A DNA stretch of 64,000 nucleotides from Marispirochaeta sp964554875 (GTDB taxonomy: Bacteria > Spirochaetota > Spirochaetia > JC444 > Marispirochaetaceae), in NCBI GenBank assembly GCA_964554875.1, contig CAZKQJ010000005.1, positions 71,980 through 135,979 on the forward strand, read 5' to 3'. The notes under the pieces were generated by a model. The model had not been told where the DNA came from, searched no databases, and worked only from the letters and a program-made list of their open reading frames with translations. Position numbers and translations under genes: made by a program. This document shows positions 1-9,164 of this stretch, one piece after another. Every line of letters starts with the position of its first letter. The first letter of the stretch is position 1.

Positions 1-1
1 G

Positions 2-667
2 GAGGTTTTCAGCCTGGAGAAATCCCTGAGCCTCACCGAATCCTTTCCGGAGATGATCGAGGAGGGCTTCTCCCGGATTCCCGTCTACGACAGGGACCCG
101 GAAAAAATCGTCGGCGTAGTCCTTTTCAAGGATGCCGCCAGGGAAATCGCCAACGGCAGGGGCAGTACTCCCCTTCAGGAACTCATGCTGGAACCGCTGT
201 TCATTCCCACCACGAAAAAGATCGCCGACCTCTACACCGCCTTCAAAGGGGGCAAGCTCAATCTCGCCGTCGTCATGGACGAGTACGGAGGTCTTGCGGG
301 AATCGTCACCCAGGAGGACGTAATCGAGGAGCTTTTCGGCGAACTCTACGATGAAAACGAAGAGAAGGGCCGGGAGCGGATCCACCACATCAAAGGGAAC
401 CGTTACCGGATAAAGGGGGATACATCCCTCAAGCAGATCGAGGACAGCCTGGGGATCGAGCTGCCCCACGGCAAGTATGTCCAGACCATTTCCGGCTACA
501 TATCGGAGCTCCTGGACAGGCTTCCCCAGCGCAACGAAACGGTGGAGACCGAATGGGGAGAACTGACCATCGAGGGCATCGTGCGCAACAGGATTACGTC
601 CCTGCAGCTCATTCTGAAGGAAAGGTCAAAATCTTCAGAGGAGAACAATCACTCCTCTGCGATGTGA
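2..667 (+). CDS. CBS-pair/CorC-HlyC transporter-associated protein, C-terminal part
   Basis: The reading frame is open from the window edge, so this is the last 221 residues of a longer protein. It holds the end of the CBS pair (SRIPVYD and VMDEYGG are typical strand segments) followed by a CorC/HlyC-type C-terminal domain in which GRYRIKG-like and YVQTISGY segments are recognisable. Family members (TlyC/CorC/YfjD) usually have an N-terminal DUF21 membrane domain ahead of the CBS pair, but that part lies outside the window. A role in Mg/Co efflux or membrane-associated ion handling is known only by family and is not shown here. It ends 25 bp before the next same-strand gene. Confidence 0.85.
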   Translation, partial: EVFSLEKSLSLTESFPEMIEEGFSRIPVYDRDPEKIVGVVLFKDAAREIANGRGSTPLQELMLEPLFIPTTKKIADLYTAFKGGKLNLAVVMDEYGGLAGIVTQEDVIEELFGELYDENEEKGRERIHHIKGNRYRIKGDTSLKQIEDSLGIELPHGKYVQTISGYISELLDRLPQRNETVETEWGELTIEGIVRNRITSLQLILKERSKSSEENNHSSAM

Positions 668-692
668 CCGGGAGTAAAAAAGGAGCCAGTTC

Positions 693-1286
693 ATGCGAGT
701 AACAGTCCTTATTGGAAGTCACAGGAAAAACGGCAACACCGCCAGGATAAGCCGGAAGATCCTGGACAGCCTCCGGGAAGCCCTGCCGGGGGTGGAAACG
801 GAGCTTCTTTTTCTCGGAGATTCTGACATCCGGGCCTGCACCGGCTGCGAGGGCTGCGGGAAGAGCTGGGACTGCATAATCCGGGACGATTACGCCGGGA
901 TTGTCTCCCGCATCGATGCGTCCGACGGGCTGGTCCTTGCCTCTCCCACCTACTGGTATTCCGTCACCTCGGACATGAAGCGTTTTATCGACCGCAGTTA
1001 CAGCCTTATCCAGTATCCGGTGAGCCGTCATGAGTGGATCAGCAAGTACTCCGGGGCCGGCAAGCGCTGCGTGACCGCCGCGGTCTGTGAACAGCATGAT
1101 GAGTCGATGATGGGCAGCACCCTGAGCCTTCTGAATGATTTTTCCAGGGACCTGGGATTTGATGTAGTCGCCTCGGTTAAAGCCATCGGGCACTTTGACG
1201 CAGGGAGCGTCGATGGGGACCCGGCGGTCATGGACCAGGCAGAAAAAGCGGGCAGGATACTGGCGGATAGTCTCGGAACCGCTTGA
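693..1286 (+). CDS. Flavodoxin-fold iron-sulfur flavoprotein (NADPH-dependent FMN reductase family)
   Basis: This 197-residue protein has the flavin-phosphate loop GSHRKNGNTAR at its N-terminus, a SPTYWYS segment that normally contacts the isoalloxazine ring, and a cysteine cluster CTGCEGC followed by a further Cys, which is the compact motif of iron-sulfur flavoproteins. It probably moves electrons from FMN to an acceptor in the cytoplasm; the partner is unknown. The start is supported by AAGGAG 8 nt upstream of ATG. It may be cotranscribed with the preceding CBS gene. Confidence 0.85.
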   Translation: MRVTVLIGSHRKNGNTARISRKILDSLREALPGVETELLFLGDSDIRACTGCEGCGKSWDCIIRDDYAGIVSRIDASDGLVLASPTYWYSVTSDMKRFIDRSYSLIQYPVSRHEWISKYSGAGKRCVTAAVCEQHDESMMGSTLSLLNDFSRDLGFDVVASVKAIGHFDAGSVDGDPAVMDQAEKAGRILADSLGTA

Positions 1287-1300
1287 AGCCTTCCGGATTA

Positions 1301-1750
1301 TTATTTCAGGTCGTCCCCGCTGTCGGTAACATCCCGTTCGGGTCTGCTTCCGTGCCAGAAAACACCGGAGAAATTTGAATCCCCCCGCTGAATCATGCCG
1401 CCGAAGCGGCTCTTCAGCCAATCCCTGAAAAAAATCCTGGTAAAGGGAATCAGCAGCAGAAATCCGACAATGTCCGTTATGACACCGGGAGTAATCAGGA
1501 GAATCCCGGCGCCGAATACAAGAAGACCGTCTATCATGTCGTCCGCCGGAAAGATACCCTGCTGCATATTCTGCTGAATTCTCAGCCAGACCCGGAAGCC
1601 TTCCTGCCGCGCCAGGGCAGCCCCCAGAGCACCGGTACCGAGGACCAGAAGAATCGCCGGACCCGCGCCAATGTGGGAACCGATTGTAATCAAGAGATAG
1701 AGTTCCAGAACCGGTAAAAGGGTAAAAAAGGGAAGCAGGCGTATGAACAT
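1301..1750 (-). CDS. fxsA: FxsA-family membrane protein
   Basis: About 149 residues. The start MFIRLLPFF is chosen because FxsA proteins begin directly with the first membrane helix and because GGAGGAGT lies just upstream; a longer in-frame start would add 33 unrelated residues. Two or three hydrophobic helices (around residues 1-25, 28-45 and 75-105), the LLELYLLITIGSHIG-like first helix and the GxLLITPG segment are characteristic. In E. coli FxsA lessens F-plasmid exclusion of phage T7, and the ancestral role is unknown. It converges with the flavoprotein gene. Confidence 0.85.
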   Translation of the reverse strand: MFIRLLPFFTLLPVLELYLLITIGSHIGAGPAILLVLGTGALGAALARQEGFRVWLRIQQNMQQGIFPADDMIDGLLVFGAGILLITPGVITDIVGFLLLIPFTRIFFRDWLKSRFGGMIQRGDSNFSGVFWHGSRPERDVTDSGDDLK

Positions 1751-1832
1751 AATCCACTCCTCCGGAAAATCAGGGTATCCGGGATATTCAGGGGGGTCAA
1801 CGGTCCTGCCCGGTAAAAACCTGCTGCACAGC

Positions 1833-1860
1833 TTGATAATCCAAAACAATTCAATATACT
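1833..1860 (+). promoter_or_regulatory. Promoter for the hybrid histidine kinase, possibly leaderless
   Basis: TTGATA (1833-1838), a 16-nt spacer and TATACT (1855-1860) precede the ATG at 1871 by 10 nt. No ribosome-binding site is visible, so the predicted transcript would have a leader of only about 3 nt. Confidence 0.5.
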
Positions 1861-1870
1861 GAAAATCGCG

Positions 1871-3598
1871 ATGAAAAAAAGGTTTGCCCGGTATACTCCG
1901 TTACGTTCCGTGTTTCTGTTTTTTCTGCTCTTTTCTGGCCCCGCTCTTTTCGGGCAGGTGCCGAAAAACCAGACGGCTTCTCCCATGGTGGTATCCCTGA
2001 TTATCCTTCTTGCCGGAATCGGCTTTGGAAGCCTTCTCTTTGCTGTCCTTTTGAAGCGCAGTATCCGGTGTATTCGCCTGGAACTTGCGGAAAAGAGCGA
2101 AAAGTATACAGCCCTGGTCAACAACACCGGCTTGATAGTCCTGCTCATCGATCCGGAAAATGCCGAAATCCTGGACGCAAACCCGGCGGCCCTTGAATTC
2201 TACGGATATACCTACGAAGAACTTACGGCAAAGACCGTTTTTGATCTGAACATCGATGACAGAGCACATGTTCATCAGAGGATCAGGGCTGCATCTGAGT
2301 CACGCAACTCCAACATGCACGTCCGGCACCGTCTGGCTTCCGGGGAAATCAGAAACGTGGAGCTCTTTGTCGGCCCCATCGTAACCGGAGGAAAACGCTG
2401 CAACTTCGCCTTTGTAATAGACGAGACGGACAAGATCGATACCCTGCAGCGCCTGGCGGACGAGAAGGAACGTTCCGAGACTGCCCTGAAAATCAAAAAT
2501 GACTTCCTGGCCAATATCAGCCATGAGCTGCGGACCCCCCTGAACGGCATAATCGGGATGCTCAGCATTCTGGAAAACCTGGAGCTGCAGCATGAGGAGC
2601 GCTACTTCCTCTCCCTGGCCCAGGAGTCGTCTCAACAGCTTTTCGAAGTGATCCGGGACCTGCTGGATTTCAGCCAGCTCGACTCGGGGGCCATGGGACT
2701 GAAAAATGAGGTATTCGACCTTTCCGAGGCACTGCGTATGGGGGCCGGTCTTCTTGCGGCCCAGGCTAAAGAGAAGGGCCTCGAAATAGAGACCAGCATA
2801 CATTTTACATATCCCTGGTATCTGGGAGATAAAAGCAGGATACTGCAGATTATCATCAATCTCCTCTCCAACGCCGTCAAGTATTCCGATTCGGGGACAA
2901 TACGCCTTGAAGCAGAGGACCGGGATGGGCTGCTTATCCGGATAAGCGACGAAGGAATCGGGATTCCGGAATCCCAGCAGGAAGAGATATTCTCCTCCTT
3001 CCACCAGCTCGAAAGTCCATACAACAAGCGCGTCAGGGGGATCGGCCTCGGCCTGGCCATAGTCACGGAACTGCTCAAGCTGATGGACGGGACAATCTCT
3101 GTGGAATCGAAGGAGGGACGGGGATCATGTTTTTCGGTACACCTGCCGGATAATTTCCAGCAGAAAGCCATGGAGCGTCCCGTCCCTGCGGAACCGGCCA
3201 CGACAAGGGGAGAAATCGGCGGCAAGATCCTGATAGTTGAAGACGAAGCGATCAACCGGATCTATCTTTCAAAAATGCTCTCCAGCCACGGATTTTCCAT
3301 TGTGGAAGCAACCGACGGGCATCAGGCGGTGGAACGCTGTCTATCCGAATCACCGGACCTGGTCCTCATGGATATCAGTCTGCCTCGACTCAACGGCCTG
3401 GAGGCGACCAGGGAAATCCACGGTATTGGAAAATACCGGAACCTGCCGATTATTGCGCTTACGGCCCATGCTCACGCCGATGATATTGAAACCTTCCTCA
3501 GCGCCGGCATGAGCCGGGTAATCACCAAACCGGTAAAGGAGGCCTCTCTCCTGGAATCCCTTTCAGAATACCTGAAGGTCTCGGATCAGGATTTTTAA
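1871..3598 (+). CDS. Hybrid sensor histidine kinase with PAS and receiver domains
   Basis: 575 residues. A signal-anchor (residues about 12-30) and a second membrane helix (about 40-60) are followed by a PAS domain (about 78-195), a HisKA dimerisation helix with the phospho-acceptor in NISHELRTPLNG, a HATPase domain with N-box NLLSNAVKYS and G-boxes DEGIGIP and GIGLGLAI, and a C-terminal receiver (about 453-570) whose acceptor Asp lies in LVLMDISLP. There is almost no periplasmic region, so the PAS domain is the likely sensor. It heads a four-gene plus-strand cluster with a Fic-like protein, a phosphate transporter and a separate receiver protein. Phosphorelay to that receiver is an inference. 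Confidence 0.92.
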   Translation: MKKRFARYTPLRSVFLFFLLFSGPALFGQVPKNQTASPMVVSLIILLAGIGFGSLLFAVLLKRSIRCIRLELAEKSEKYTALVNNTGLIVLLIDPENAEILDANPAALEFYGYTYEELTAKTVFDLNIDDRAHVHQRIRAASESRNSNMHVRHRLASGEIRNVELFVGPIVTGGKRCNFAFVIDETDKIDTLQRLADEKERSETALKIKNDFLANISHELRTPLNGIIGMLSILENLELQHEERYFLSLAQESSQQLFEVIRDLLDFSQLDSGAMGLKNEVFDLSEALRMGAGLLAAQAKEKGLEIETSIHFTYPWYLGDKSRILQIIINLLSNAVKYSDSGTIRLEAEDRDGLLIRISDEGIGIPESQQEEIFSSFHQLESPYNKRVRGIGLGLAIVTELLKLMDGTISVESKEGRGSCFSVHLPDNFQQKAMERPVPAEPATTRGEIGGKILIVEDEAINRIYLSKMLSSHGFSIVEATDGHQAVERCLSESPDLVLMDISLPRLNGLEATREIHGIGKYRNLPIIALTAHAHADDIETFLSAGMSRVITKPVKEASLLESLSEYLKVSDQDF

Positions 3599-3636
3599 CA
3601 GAAATTAAACATAACTTCGTAGGAAGGGGCCCATAA

Positions 3637-4311
3637 ATGCATTACCATCCACTCATGACCGGCACCAGGCATACCGGCTTCAACCTTGACAGGATAGAAC
3701 AGTCCCTCAGTACCTTTCGCAGCCATTTCAGCGAAATAAACGCTGCTCTTATAATGAGCCGGGAGGACTTTACGCCGCTGATCGTATCACAGCTGATGGA
3801 GGCCTATGAGTTTGCCAACCATTTATGGAAGAATAACATAAACCTCTTTTCGCCTTCGGGGCTGTACCATATGCTGGAGCTGAATCATATTGTTCTGTGC
3901 GGAACGGATAAAAGTCGCCGTCTGGAGTATTTTGCCCACCTTCAGGAGACCCGAAGCAAGTTCCAGAAAAACATCAGATCGATCCTGGAATGGTACAGGA
4001 AGAAACATGAAAAGCACACGCCCTACCGTCTGGCAGCGGGATACTACACCAGAGCCCTGAGTCACCCTCAGCTCTTCGTTGAGGGCAATCATCGAACGGA
4101 AAATATCATAATAAACTATTATCTCATGGGTGAGGGGCTGGGGCCCTATGTGGTCTCCCGGGAAACGGCGGTTGAATATCTGAACCTATCGGGAATGATA
4201 AAATTCAGCTATAAAGGGGAGTGGATCAGCGATATGAAGCGGGGAAAATACGAAACAGTCTTTGGCGAGTTTCTCCGCAGCCATGGCGAGTCTGATTATC
4301 TCCTGGGGTAG
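3637..4311 (+). CDS. Degenerate Fic-like protein of unknown function
   Basis: 224 residues, mostly helical. Residues 143-153 read HPQLFVEGNHR, followed by TENIIINYYLMGEG; this resembles the Fic signature HPFx(D/E)GNGRxxR plus the helix after it. The catalytic His is displaced two residues towards the N-terminus, the second Gly of GNGR is His, and the final Arg is Asn. AMP-transfer activity is therefore doubtful, and a binding or regulatory role is possible. AGGAAGGGG precedes the ATG. The stop lies 3 nt from the NptA start, so the two are surely cotranscribed. Assignment rests on this motif and overall helical look only. Confidence 0.6.
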   Translation: MHYHPLMTGTRHTGFNLDRIEQSLSTFRSHFSEINAALIMSREDFTPLIVSQLMEAYEFANHLWKNNINLFSPSGLYHMLELNHIVLCGTDKSRRLEYFAHLQETRSKFQKNIRSILEWYRKKHEKHTPYRLAAGYYTRALSHPQLFVEGNHRTENIIINYYLMGEGLGPYVVSRETAVEYLNLSGMIKFSYKGEWISDMKRGKYETVFGEFLRSHGESDYLLG

Positions 4312-4314
4312 TAT

Positions 4315-5997
4315 ATGGATTGGTCTGTTTTTCTCTACAATCCTGTTTTAGTCGTCTTACGTGTTCTGGGAGGCCTGGGGGTTTTTCTCTACGGTATGCA
4401 GACCATGAGCGAAGGGATTCACCAATGGGCCGGCAAGCGCCTTCATGGATTTGTCCGGGGTCTTACCTCGACCCCTCTGTCGGGAATATTGACAGGTGCC
4501 GGCGTAACTGCGATCGTCCAGTCATCATCTGCCACCATGGTTGTGCTTGTCTCAATGGTCAACGCCGGCCTGATTCCCTTGAAAAATGCAATTGCGGTGC
4601 TTATGGGGGCGAATATCGGGACAACCTTCACCGCATGGGCGGTCTCACTTTTAGGATTCTCCCTGGATATATCCAGTTTTGCCCTCCCCGCGATAGCCTT
4701 GAGCCTTCCTTTCCGATTCAGCAGACGGGAGGGGAACAAACGCTTTGCACTGATTCTGCTGGGTTTCGGGCTTCTGTTTCTCGGAATCAACGAGATGAAG
4801 ATCGGGATATCGGTCCTTGACCAGAGCACTGCCATATCACGGATACTGGAGATGTTCCCCGGGGAGGGACTACCAACCCGTTTTGTCTTTATTCTTCTGG
4901 GGGCAGGCCTTACGGTGCTGCTGCAGTCATCCAGTGCAGCCATGACCCTTACCCTGACCATGGTTTACACGGGACATCTCCCCTTTCCCCTGGCAGCAGC
5001 CATTGTGATGGGCGGTAATATGGGAACAACCCTCACCGCCTATTTCGCGGCTCTTGAGATGTCAGCGGATGCCAGGCGCTGCGCCCGTTCACATATGCTT
5101 TTTAATATATTCGGTGTAATCTGGATGTTCTTTCTGTTGAAACCCGTGATTATTCTGGTAGACCTCCTTGTTCCCGGAACCCTTTCGGCACCCGCTGGAA
5201 CCACTTTTCATCTTGCAGCCTTTCACAGCCTCTTCAATATCGCGAACACCCTGCTCCTGGCAGGATTCATCCCGCAGATAGAGAATTTCGTAAGCCGCCT
5301 GGTTCCCGACAGAAAGGCGGATATTCCGGAAAGCGGATCCCTTGCATGGATAAGCGGGAACCTGCCGGAAGCCCGGGATGCCAACCTGATAATCGCCGGA
5401 GGAGCCGTTCTGAAACTCTCCAGGGAGGTGCGGGTAATGGCAGACTACGCTATCAACTTTTTTGAACCCAGCCTCAGCGACCGGCAGCAATTGTCAGCCC
5501 TGATCGAGGAGAAGGAGCTTTCCATCGACAGCATGGAGGAATCAATACTTACCCATCTTTCCGAATGTGCGCTGCAGAATCTGAGCGAGGAACAGGCTCA
5601 GTGGGCAGCCGCCCGGATGCGCATAATCGGCGGATACGAACGCATAGCCGACGAACTCGTAAACATCCATAATCTGTCAGAAAAACTCCTCCGGAAAAAA
5701 AGCGGAACCGCCAGCGAAACAGTCGATCAGATACTGGAGATAGCCTTTCCGGTCAGGGATTTTCTCGAATATATCTCCACCCTGCTGGACCATGACGTCG
5801 CTGATCGGGAAATAAAACTGGCCCGTACAATGGAAGAAGAGATTACCCGCTTCAGAAACAAACTGGACAAGATATCCCGAAAGCGGATAAAGTCCGGTGG
5901 AAACCTGAAAGGGGAACTCCTGTTCATGGAGATTGTACGCCGCTTTGAAACGATTGGTGACGACTGTATTACTATAGTAAAGGATCTTTCACGATAA
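4315..5997 (+). CDS. Na/phosphate cotransporter family protein (NptA type) with PhoU-like tail
   Basis: 560 residues. Two inverted membrane repeats each carry the QSSSA signature (QSSSATMV and QSSSAAMT) with the linked GANIGTT and GGNMGTT motifs that bind substrate in the Na/Pi-II family. About eight to nine membrane helices occupy residues 10-330, and the rest (about 345-560) is a soluble helical PhoU-like region. The family imports phosphate with sodium, or exports it in some bacteria. Its place between a histidine kinase/Fic-like pair and a receiver gene suggests a phosphate-linked signalling unit. Its stop overlaps the next start by one base (TAATG). Confidence 0.9.
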   Translation: MDWSVFLYNPVLVVLRVLGGLGVFLYGMQTMSEGIHQWAGKRLHGFVRGLTSTPLSGILTGAGVTAIVQSSSATMVVLVSMVNAGLIPLKNAIAVLMGANIGTTFTAWAVSLLGFSLDISSFALPAIALSLPFRFSRREGNKRFALILLGFGLLFLGINEMKIGISVLDQSTAISRILEMFPGEGLPTRFVFILLGAGLTVLLQSSSAAMTLTLTMVYTGHLPFPLAAAIVMGGNMGTTLTAYFAALEMSADARRCARSHMLFNIFGVIWMFFLLKPVIILVDLLVPGTLSAPAGTTFHLAAFHSLFNIANTLLLAGFIPQIENFVSRLVPDRKADIPESGSLAWISGNLPEARDANLIIAGGAVLKLSREVRVMADYAINFFEPSLSDRQQLSALIEEKELSIDSMEESILTHLSECALQNLSEEQAQWAAARMRIIGGYERIADELVNIHNLSEKLLRKKSGTASETVDQILEIAFPVRDFLEYISTLLDHDVADREIKLARTMEEEITRFRNKLDKISRKRIKSGGNLKGELLFMEIVRRFETIGDDCITIVKDLSR

Positions 5998-6389
5998 TGG
6001 ACCGCCCCTTACGACTGGAAAAGGAGATGACACGGGTTCTCCTGGTGGAAGATGAGGCCGTTAACCGCCTCTATGTGCGACATATCCTCAGCAGACACAG
6101 CTTCATTATTATCGAAGCCCGGGACGGCATGGAAGCGGTGGATGCCGCCCTGAAGGAAAATCCCGACTGCATTCTCATGGACATCGGGCTCCCCAGAATG
6201 GACGGCATGGAAGCAATCAGGCAAATCCGGAGCAGCCAGAAGGAGCATCGAATACCCATCCTTGCCGTTACCGCCCACGCACAGCAGGCCGATCAGGAAG
6301 AGATCATGAAATCGGGTGCCGACGATATCCTCCATAAACCCTACAAGGAAAAGGAGATTCTGGAAAAATTACAGAGGCTTTTAAGCTGA
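5997..6389 (+). CDS. Stand-alone response regulator receiver (CheY-like)
   Basis: 130 residues, a single receiver domain: acidic pair in LLVEDEA, acceptor Asp in CILMDIGLP, a T in VTAHA and K in LHKPYK. There is no output domain. It resembles the receiver at the end of the hybrid kinase at 1871 (both have VEDEAxNRxY near the start), so it may be a second phospho-acceptor of the same relay. AAAGGA lies about 10 nt before the ATG; a start at 6027 would also leave a full receiver fold. Confidence 0.88.
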   Translation: MDRPLRLEKEMTRVLLVEDEAVNRLYVRHILSRHSFIIIEARDGMEAVDAALKENPDCILMDIGLPRMDGMEAIRQIRSSQKEHRIPILAVTAHAQQADQEEIMKSGADDILHKPYKEKEILEKLQRLLS

Positions 6390-7022
6390 AATCAGAACCC
6401 AGCTGCCGATACCTATGCTGATCTGGGCAAGATAATAGGTCGAAAGGATTAAAACCTCGTCGTACCTGACGGGACGTACAAACTTGTTCCAGGCGATTAT
6501 GCAATCCGAAAGGGCAATCAGCAGGGCTCCGAGAACGAACAGGGGCTGCCGGGTGCCGAAGGCCGCAGCGATAACCAGAGCAGAGATGGCTGTGTATCCG
6601 CAAACAGCCCAGAACAGTACCTTGTCCTCAATCTTCGGCCTGAGAACCAGCAGCAGGTACAGGAGCAGGACAAGGGAAAACACCCCCAGGGCCGGCAGGT
6701 TAAATCCTCCAAGCATGAGAAAAGCGCTCAGATACCCCGCATGGGCAAAAAAGAAGCCCCCCACCCCGTGGAGAAAGGTATCATCCCCGCTGGACAGAAA
6801 AAAATCACCCACCATGGAAGCCGCCAGAGCAAAGGAAAGACCCCATACAAAGGGAAATTCCGGGCCTTTACCCGTATAGAGGGCATAGCCTGCAAGCAGG
6901 AGCAGTACGCTGCCGCTGACCGTCAGTTTGAGAAAAATACGCCCCCGCCCCTGGTGAGCGTAACAGACGGAAACTACTCCGGTGATGGCAGGAAAAAACC
7001 AGAACACATATTTTGTAATCAT
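6381..7022 (-). CDS. YhhN-family membrane protein (lysoplasmalogenase-like)
   Basis: 213 residues with seven or eight predicted membrane helices spread over the whole length. SMVGDFFLSS and ALLIALSDCIIAWNKF are the paired Asp-containing helices that mark the YhhN/TMEM86 family, whose characterised members hydrolyse the vinyl ether bond of lysoplasmalogen. Substrate in this organism is unknown; anaerobes including some spirochaetes contain plasmalogens, which would fit. Its 3' end overlaps the receiver gene tail to tail by 9 bp. Confidence 0.8.
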   Translation of the reverse strand: MITKYVFWFFPAITGVVSVCYAHQGRGRIFLKLTVSGSVLLLLAGYALYTGKGPEFPFVWGLSFALAASMVGDFFLSSGDDTFLHGVGGFFFAHAGYLSAFLMLGGFNLPALGVFSLVLLLYLLLVLRPKIEDKVLFWAVCGYTAISALVIAAAFGTRQPLFVLGALLIALSDCIIAWNKFVRPVRYDEVLILSTYYLAQISIGIGSWVLISA

Positions 7023-7028
7023 GATAGT

Positions 7029-7057
7029 ATTCTACTATTCTCCCGATTCTGGAGCAA
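7029..7057 (-). promoter_or_regulatory. Promoter for the YhhN gene, possibly leaderless
   Basis: On the minus strand TTGCTC, a 17-nt spacer and TAGAAT lie 6 nt before the ATG at 7022. There is no ribosome-binding site, so transcription would begin at or next to the start codon. Confidence 0.45.
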
Positions 7058-7176
7058 GAACAAAACAGCGGTAGTGCTTTCTTTCATCAGGAATGGAGAT
7101 TACTGTTCTTTTCTATAAACTGCTGTTATACTGTTGTCTACAGTCAGAACATTATTTCGAAAAGGAGATTTCGCTT

Positions 7177-9120
7177 GTGAATATCCGATTAAAACTACTC
7201 CTGGCTTTTCTATGTTTTGCCGTTATCTTTGCCGGGGTCGTCCAGGTTACCCTGACAAGTTCCCGGGATGTCGTCAACCTGGCAAATCAGAGCCGTCTTG
7301 CAACCGCAGCCCTGTCGGACTGGAACAAGCTTAACCTGGTTAATAACAAGCTTTTATCCGTGCTCAACTCGCCGGACTATTTCGAGCAGAACTGGCCCAA
7401 AGCAAACGAATCCTTTTATGCAAGCATGACCAGGCTGATCGAATCGGAGGAGCTTAACAGCATTCCCGGGATAGCCGAACAGCTTGAGAGTCTTTCGAAC
7501 CTCTATTCCCTGATTAAACCGAACATTGACTCCATAGGCAACCTTTATACCTCCGGAGAAAGCGCTGAATTTCTGTCAAGGCTGCGGTCCCAGAGCCTGT
7601 ATCAGCTTCTGGAGCAGGTAAAAAACAACCGGGAGGATGCCGGAATCTATATTGAGGCACTGCGCTTTGAAAATCTCATAAACAGCCTCGAAATTTCCTC
7701 CGATGCCTTCGACAAGCTGCTCAGCCGCCTGCCTGACCTTCTGGACGAAGAGATCCGGAGTGTTTCAGAAAGACAGCAGCTTATGGTTCTGGCTGCCATC
7801 GCTCTGGTGGGGCTTATCTCCGTGCTTTTTGCAATCCTGTTTTCCGGACGCATAAGCAGGCGGATAATCCGCATAGAAGAGGTAATGAGCGCTGTTTCCA
7901 ATCGCGACCTTACGGTTCAGACGGGAATTACAGTCAGGGACGAAACAGGGCGTCTGGCGGAGCACATCAACACGGTAATTTCAAACCTGAAAAACATCAT
8001 CGATGAAATCAAGGAGAGTTCCACGGAGGCAATGCACCTGCAGGAGGAACTCTCCACATCAACCGCCGAGTCCTCCGCGGCAATGACCCAGATCGCGGCC
8101 AATATCAAGAATATTGAGCGGCAGTTTACCTCCCTGGACGAGGTAATCCAGAACGTCGACCAGTCGGTAAACTCCATAAGCCGCCTTATTCATTCCCAGA
8201 ACCAGGGAATCGAACAGCAGTCCACAGCGATTGTACAGTCGTCATCCGCCATCGAAGAGATGGCCGCATCAATTCAGAATATATCGCGCCTGGCCCAGGA
8301 ACGTGCCGAAGGAGTGAGCAGCCTGGTCAACGTTACCGCCAGAGGATCTGAACGGGTGGAAACCACATCCACGCTTATACGCCAGATTTCCCGGGAGATC
8401 GAAGGGCTCCTGGAAATAATCGACATAATCAATTCCATCGCCGAACAGACAGACATGCTCAGCATGAATGCCGCGATAGAATCCGCCCACGCCGGGGAGG
8501 CGGGCAAGGGATTCGCGGTTGTGGCGGAGGAGATACGCAAGCTCGCCGAGTCCACCACGGAAAACGCCCAGATGGTAACCAGATCCCTGAAGGCCATAAC
8601 CAGCCGTATAACCGAAGCCGACGAAAGTTCCCAGGAAAGCCTCATGACCCTGAAGGAGGTAAACACCGAGGTGGACAATACATCCAAGGCCTTTACAGAC
8701 ATCTCCCAGGCAATGGTGGAGATGGCAAACGGGACCACAGAAGTGGTCTCCGGCACCACCGAGGTCAGAAGCGCCTCCGATGAAATCAAACAGGGTGCCG
8801 GTTCCATTCAGAATGAGGCGGAGCAGATTTCCCGCAACGTGCAGGAGGTACGCCAGCTCTCCGCCCAGGTACTGAACGGCATACGAGAGATAGATGCCGG
8901 GGGCGAAGAGGTCATCAAGGCCATAAGCTCCCTCAACGAAGCAGGGGAGGTAACCCGGGAGAACATGGCGCACCTTTCGTCAATGGTCTCCGCCTTTGTA
9001 ACCAGCAGTAACGAAGCCGGTGATGCTTCAGCCGCGGAAAATGCGTCCGAGGCGAACGAGACGAAAGATGAGATGAAGGACGAGGCAGAAGAAGAGACGG
9101 CAGTCAGGATTTCGGACTGA
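7177..9120 (+). CDS. Methyl-accepting chemotaxis protein
   Basis: 647 residues from a GTG start; AAAGGAG lies about 10 nt upstream, whereas an upstream ATG at 7093 has no such site and would put 28 extra residues before the first membrane helix. Helix 1 (about residues 6-28) and helix 2 (about 198-220) bracket a 170-residue helical periplasmic sensor with no recognised family. A HAMP domain follows, then the cytoplasmic signalling coiled coil whose hairpin tip reads INSIAEQTDMLSMNAAIESA. The end is acidic and repetitive (Glu/Ala/Asp). It acts on CheA/CheW at the cell pole. Confidence 0.93.
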   Translation: MNIRLKLLLAFLCFAVIFAGVVQVTLTSSRDVVNLANQSRLATAALSDWNKLNLVNNKLLSVLNSPDYFEQNWPKANESFYASMTRLIESEELNSIPGIAEQLESLSNLYSLIKPNIDSIGNLYTSGESAEFLSRLRSQSLYQLLEQVKNNREDAGIYIEALRFENLINSLEISSDAFDKLLSRLPDLLDEEIRSVSERQQLMVLAAIALVGLISVLFAILFSGRISRRIIRIEEVMSAVSNRDLTVQTGITVRDETGRLAEHINTVISNLKNIIDEIKESSTEAMHLQEELSTSTAESSAAMTQIAANIKNIERQFTSLDEVIQNVDQSVNSISRLIHSQNQGIEQQSTAIVQSSSAIEEMAASIQNISRLAQERAEGVSSLVNVTARGSERVETTSTLIRQISREIEGLLEIIDIINSIAEQTDMLSMNAAIESAHAGEAGKGFAVVAEEIRKLAESTTENAQMVTRSLKAITSRITEADESSQESLMTLKEVNTEVDNTSKAFTDISQAMVEMANGTTEVVSGTTEVRSASDEIKQGAGSIQNEAEQISRNVQEVRQLSAQVLNGIREIDAGGEEVIKAISSLNEAGEVTRENMAHLSSMVSAFVTSSNEAGDASAAENASEANETKDEMKDEAEEETAVRISD

Positions 9121-9126
9121 TTACGC

Positions 9127-9155
9127 TTGAAGAAGCCCCGGAGAGGGGATAGACT
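9127..9155 (+). promoter_or_regulatory. Promoter for the lipoprotein gene, possibly leaderless
   Basis: TTGAAG (9127-9132), a 17-nt spacer and TAGACT (9150-9155) lie 9 nt before the ATG at 9165. Only a weak CAGG stands near the start. Confidence 0.4.
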
Positions 9156-9164
9156 TTCAGGCAT

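Noticed and set aside
7093..7176. Upstream ATG start for the first chemoreceptor
   Set aside because: No ribosome-binding site; the GTG at 7177 has AAAGGAG and gives a normal signal-anchor start.
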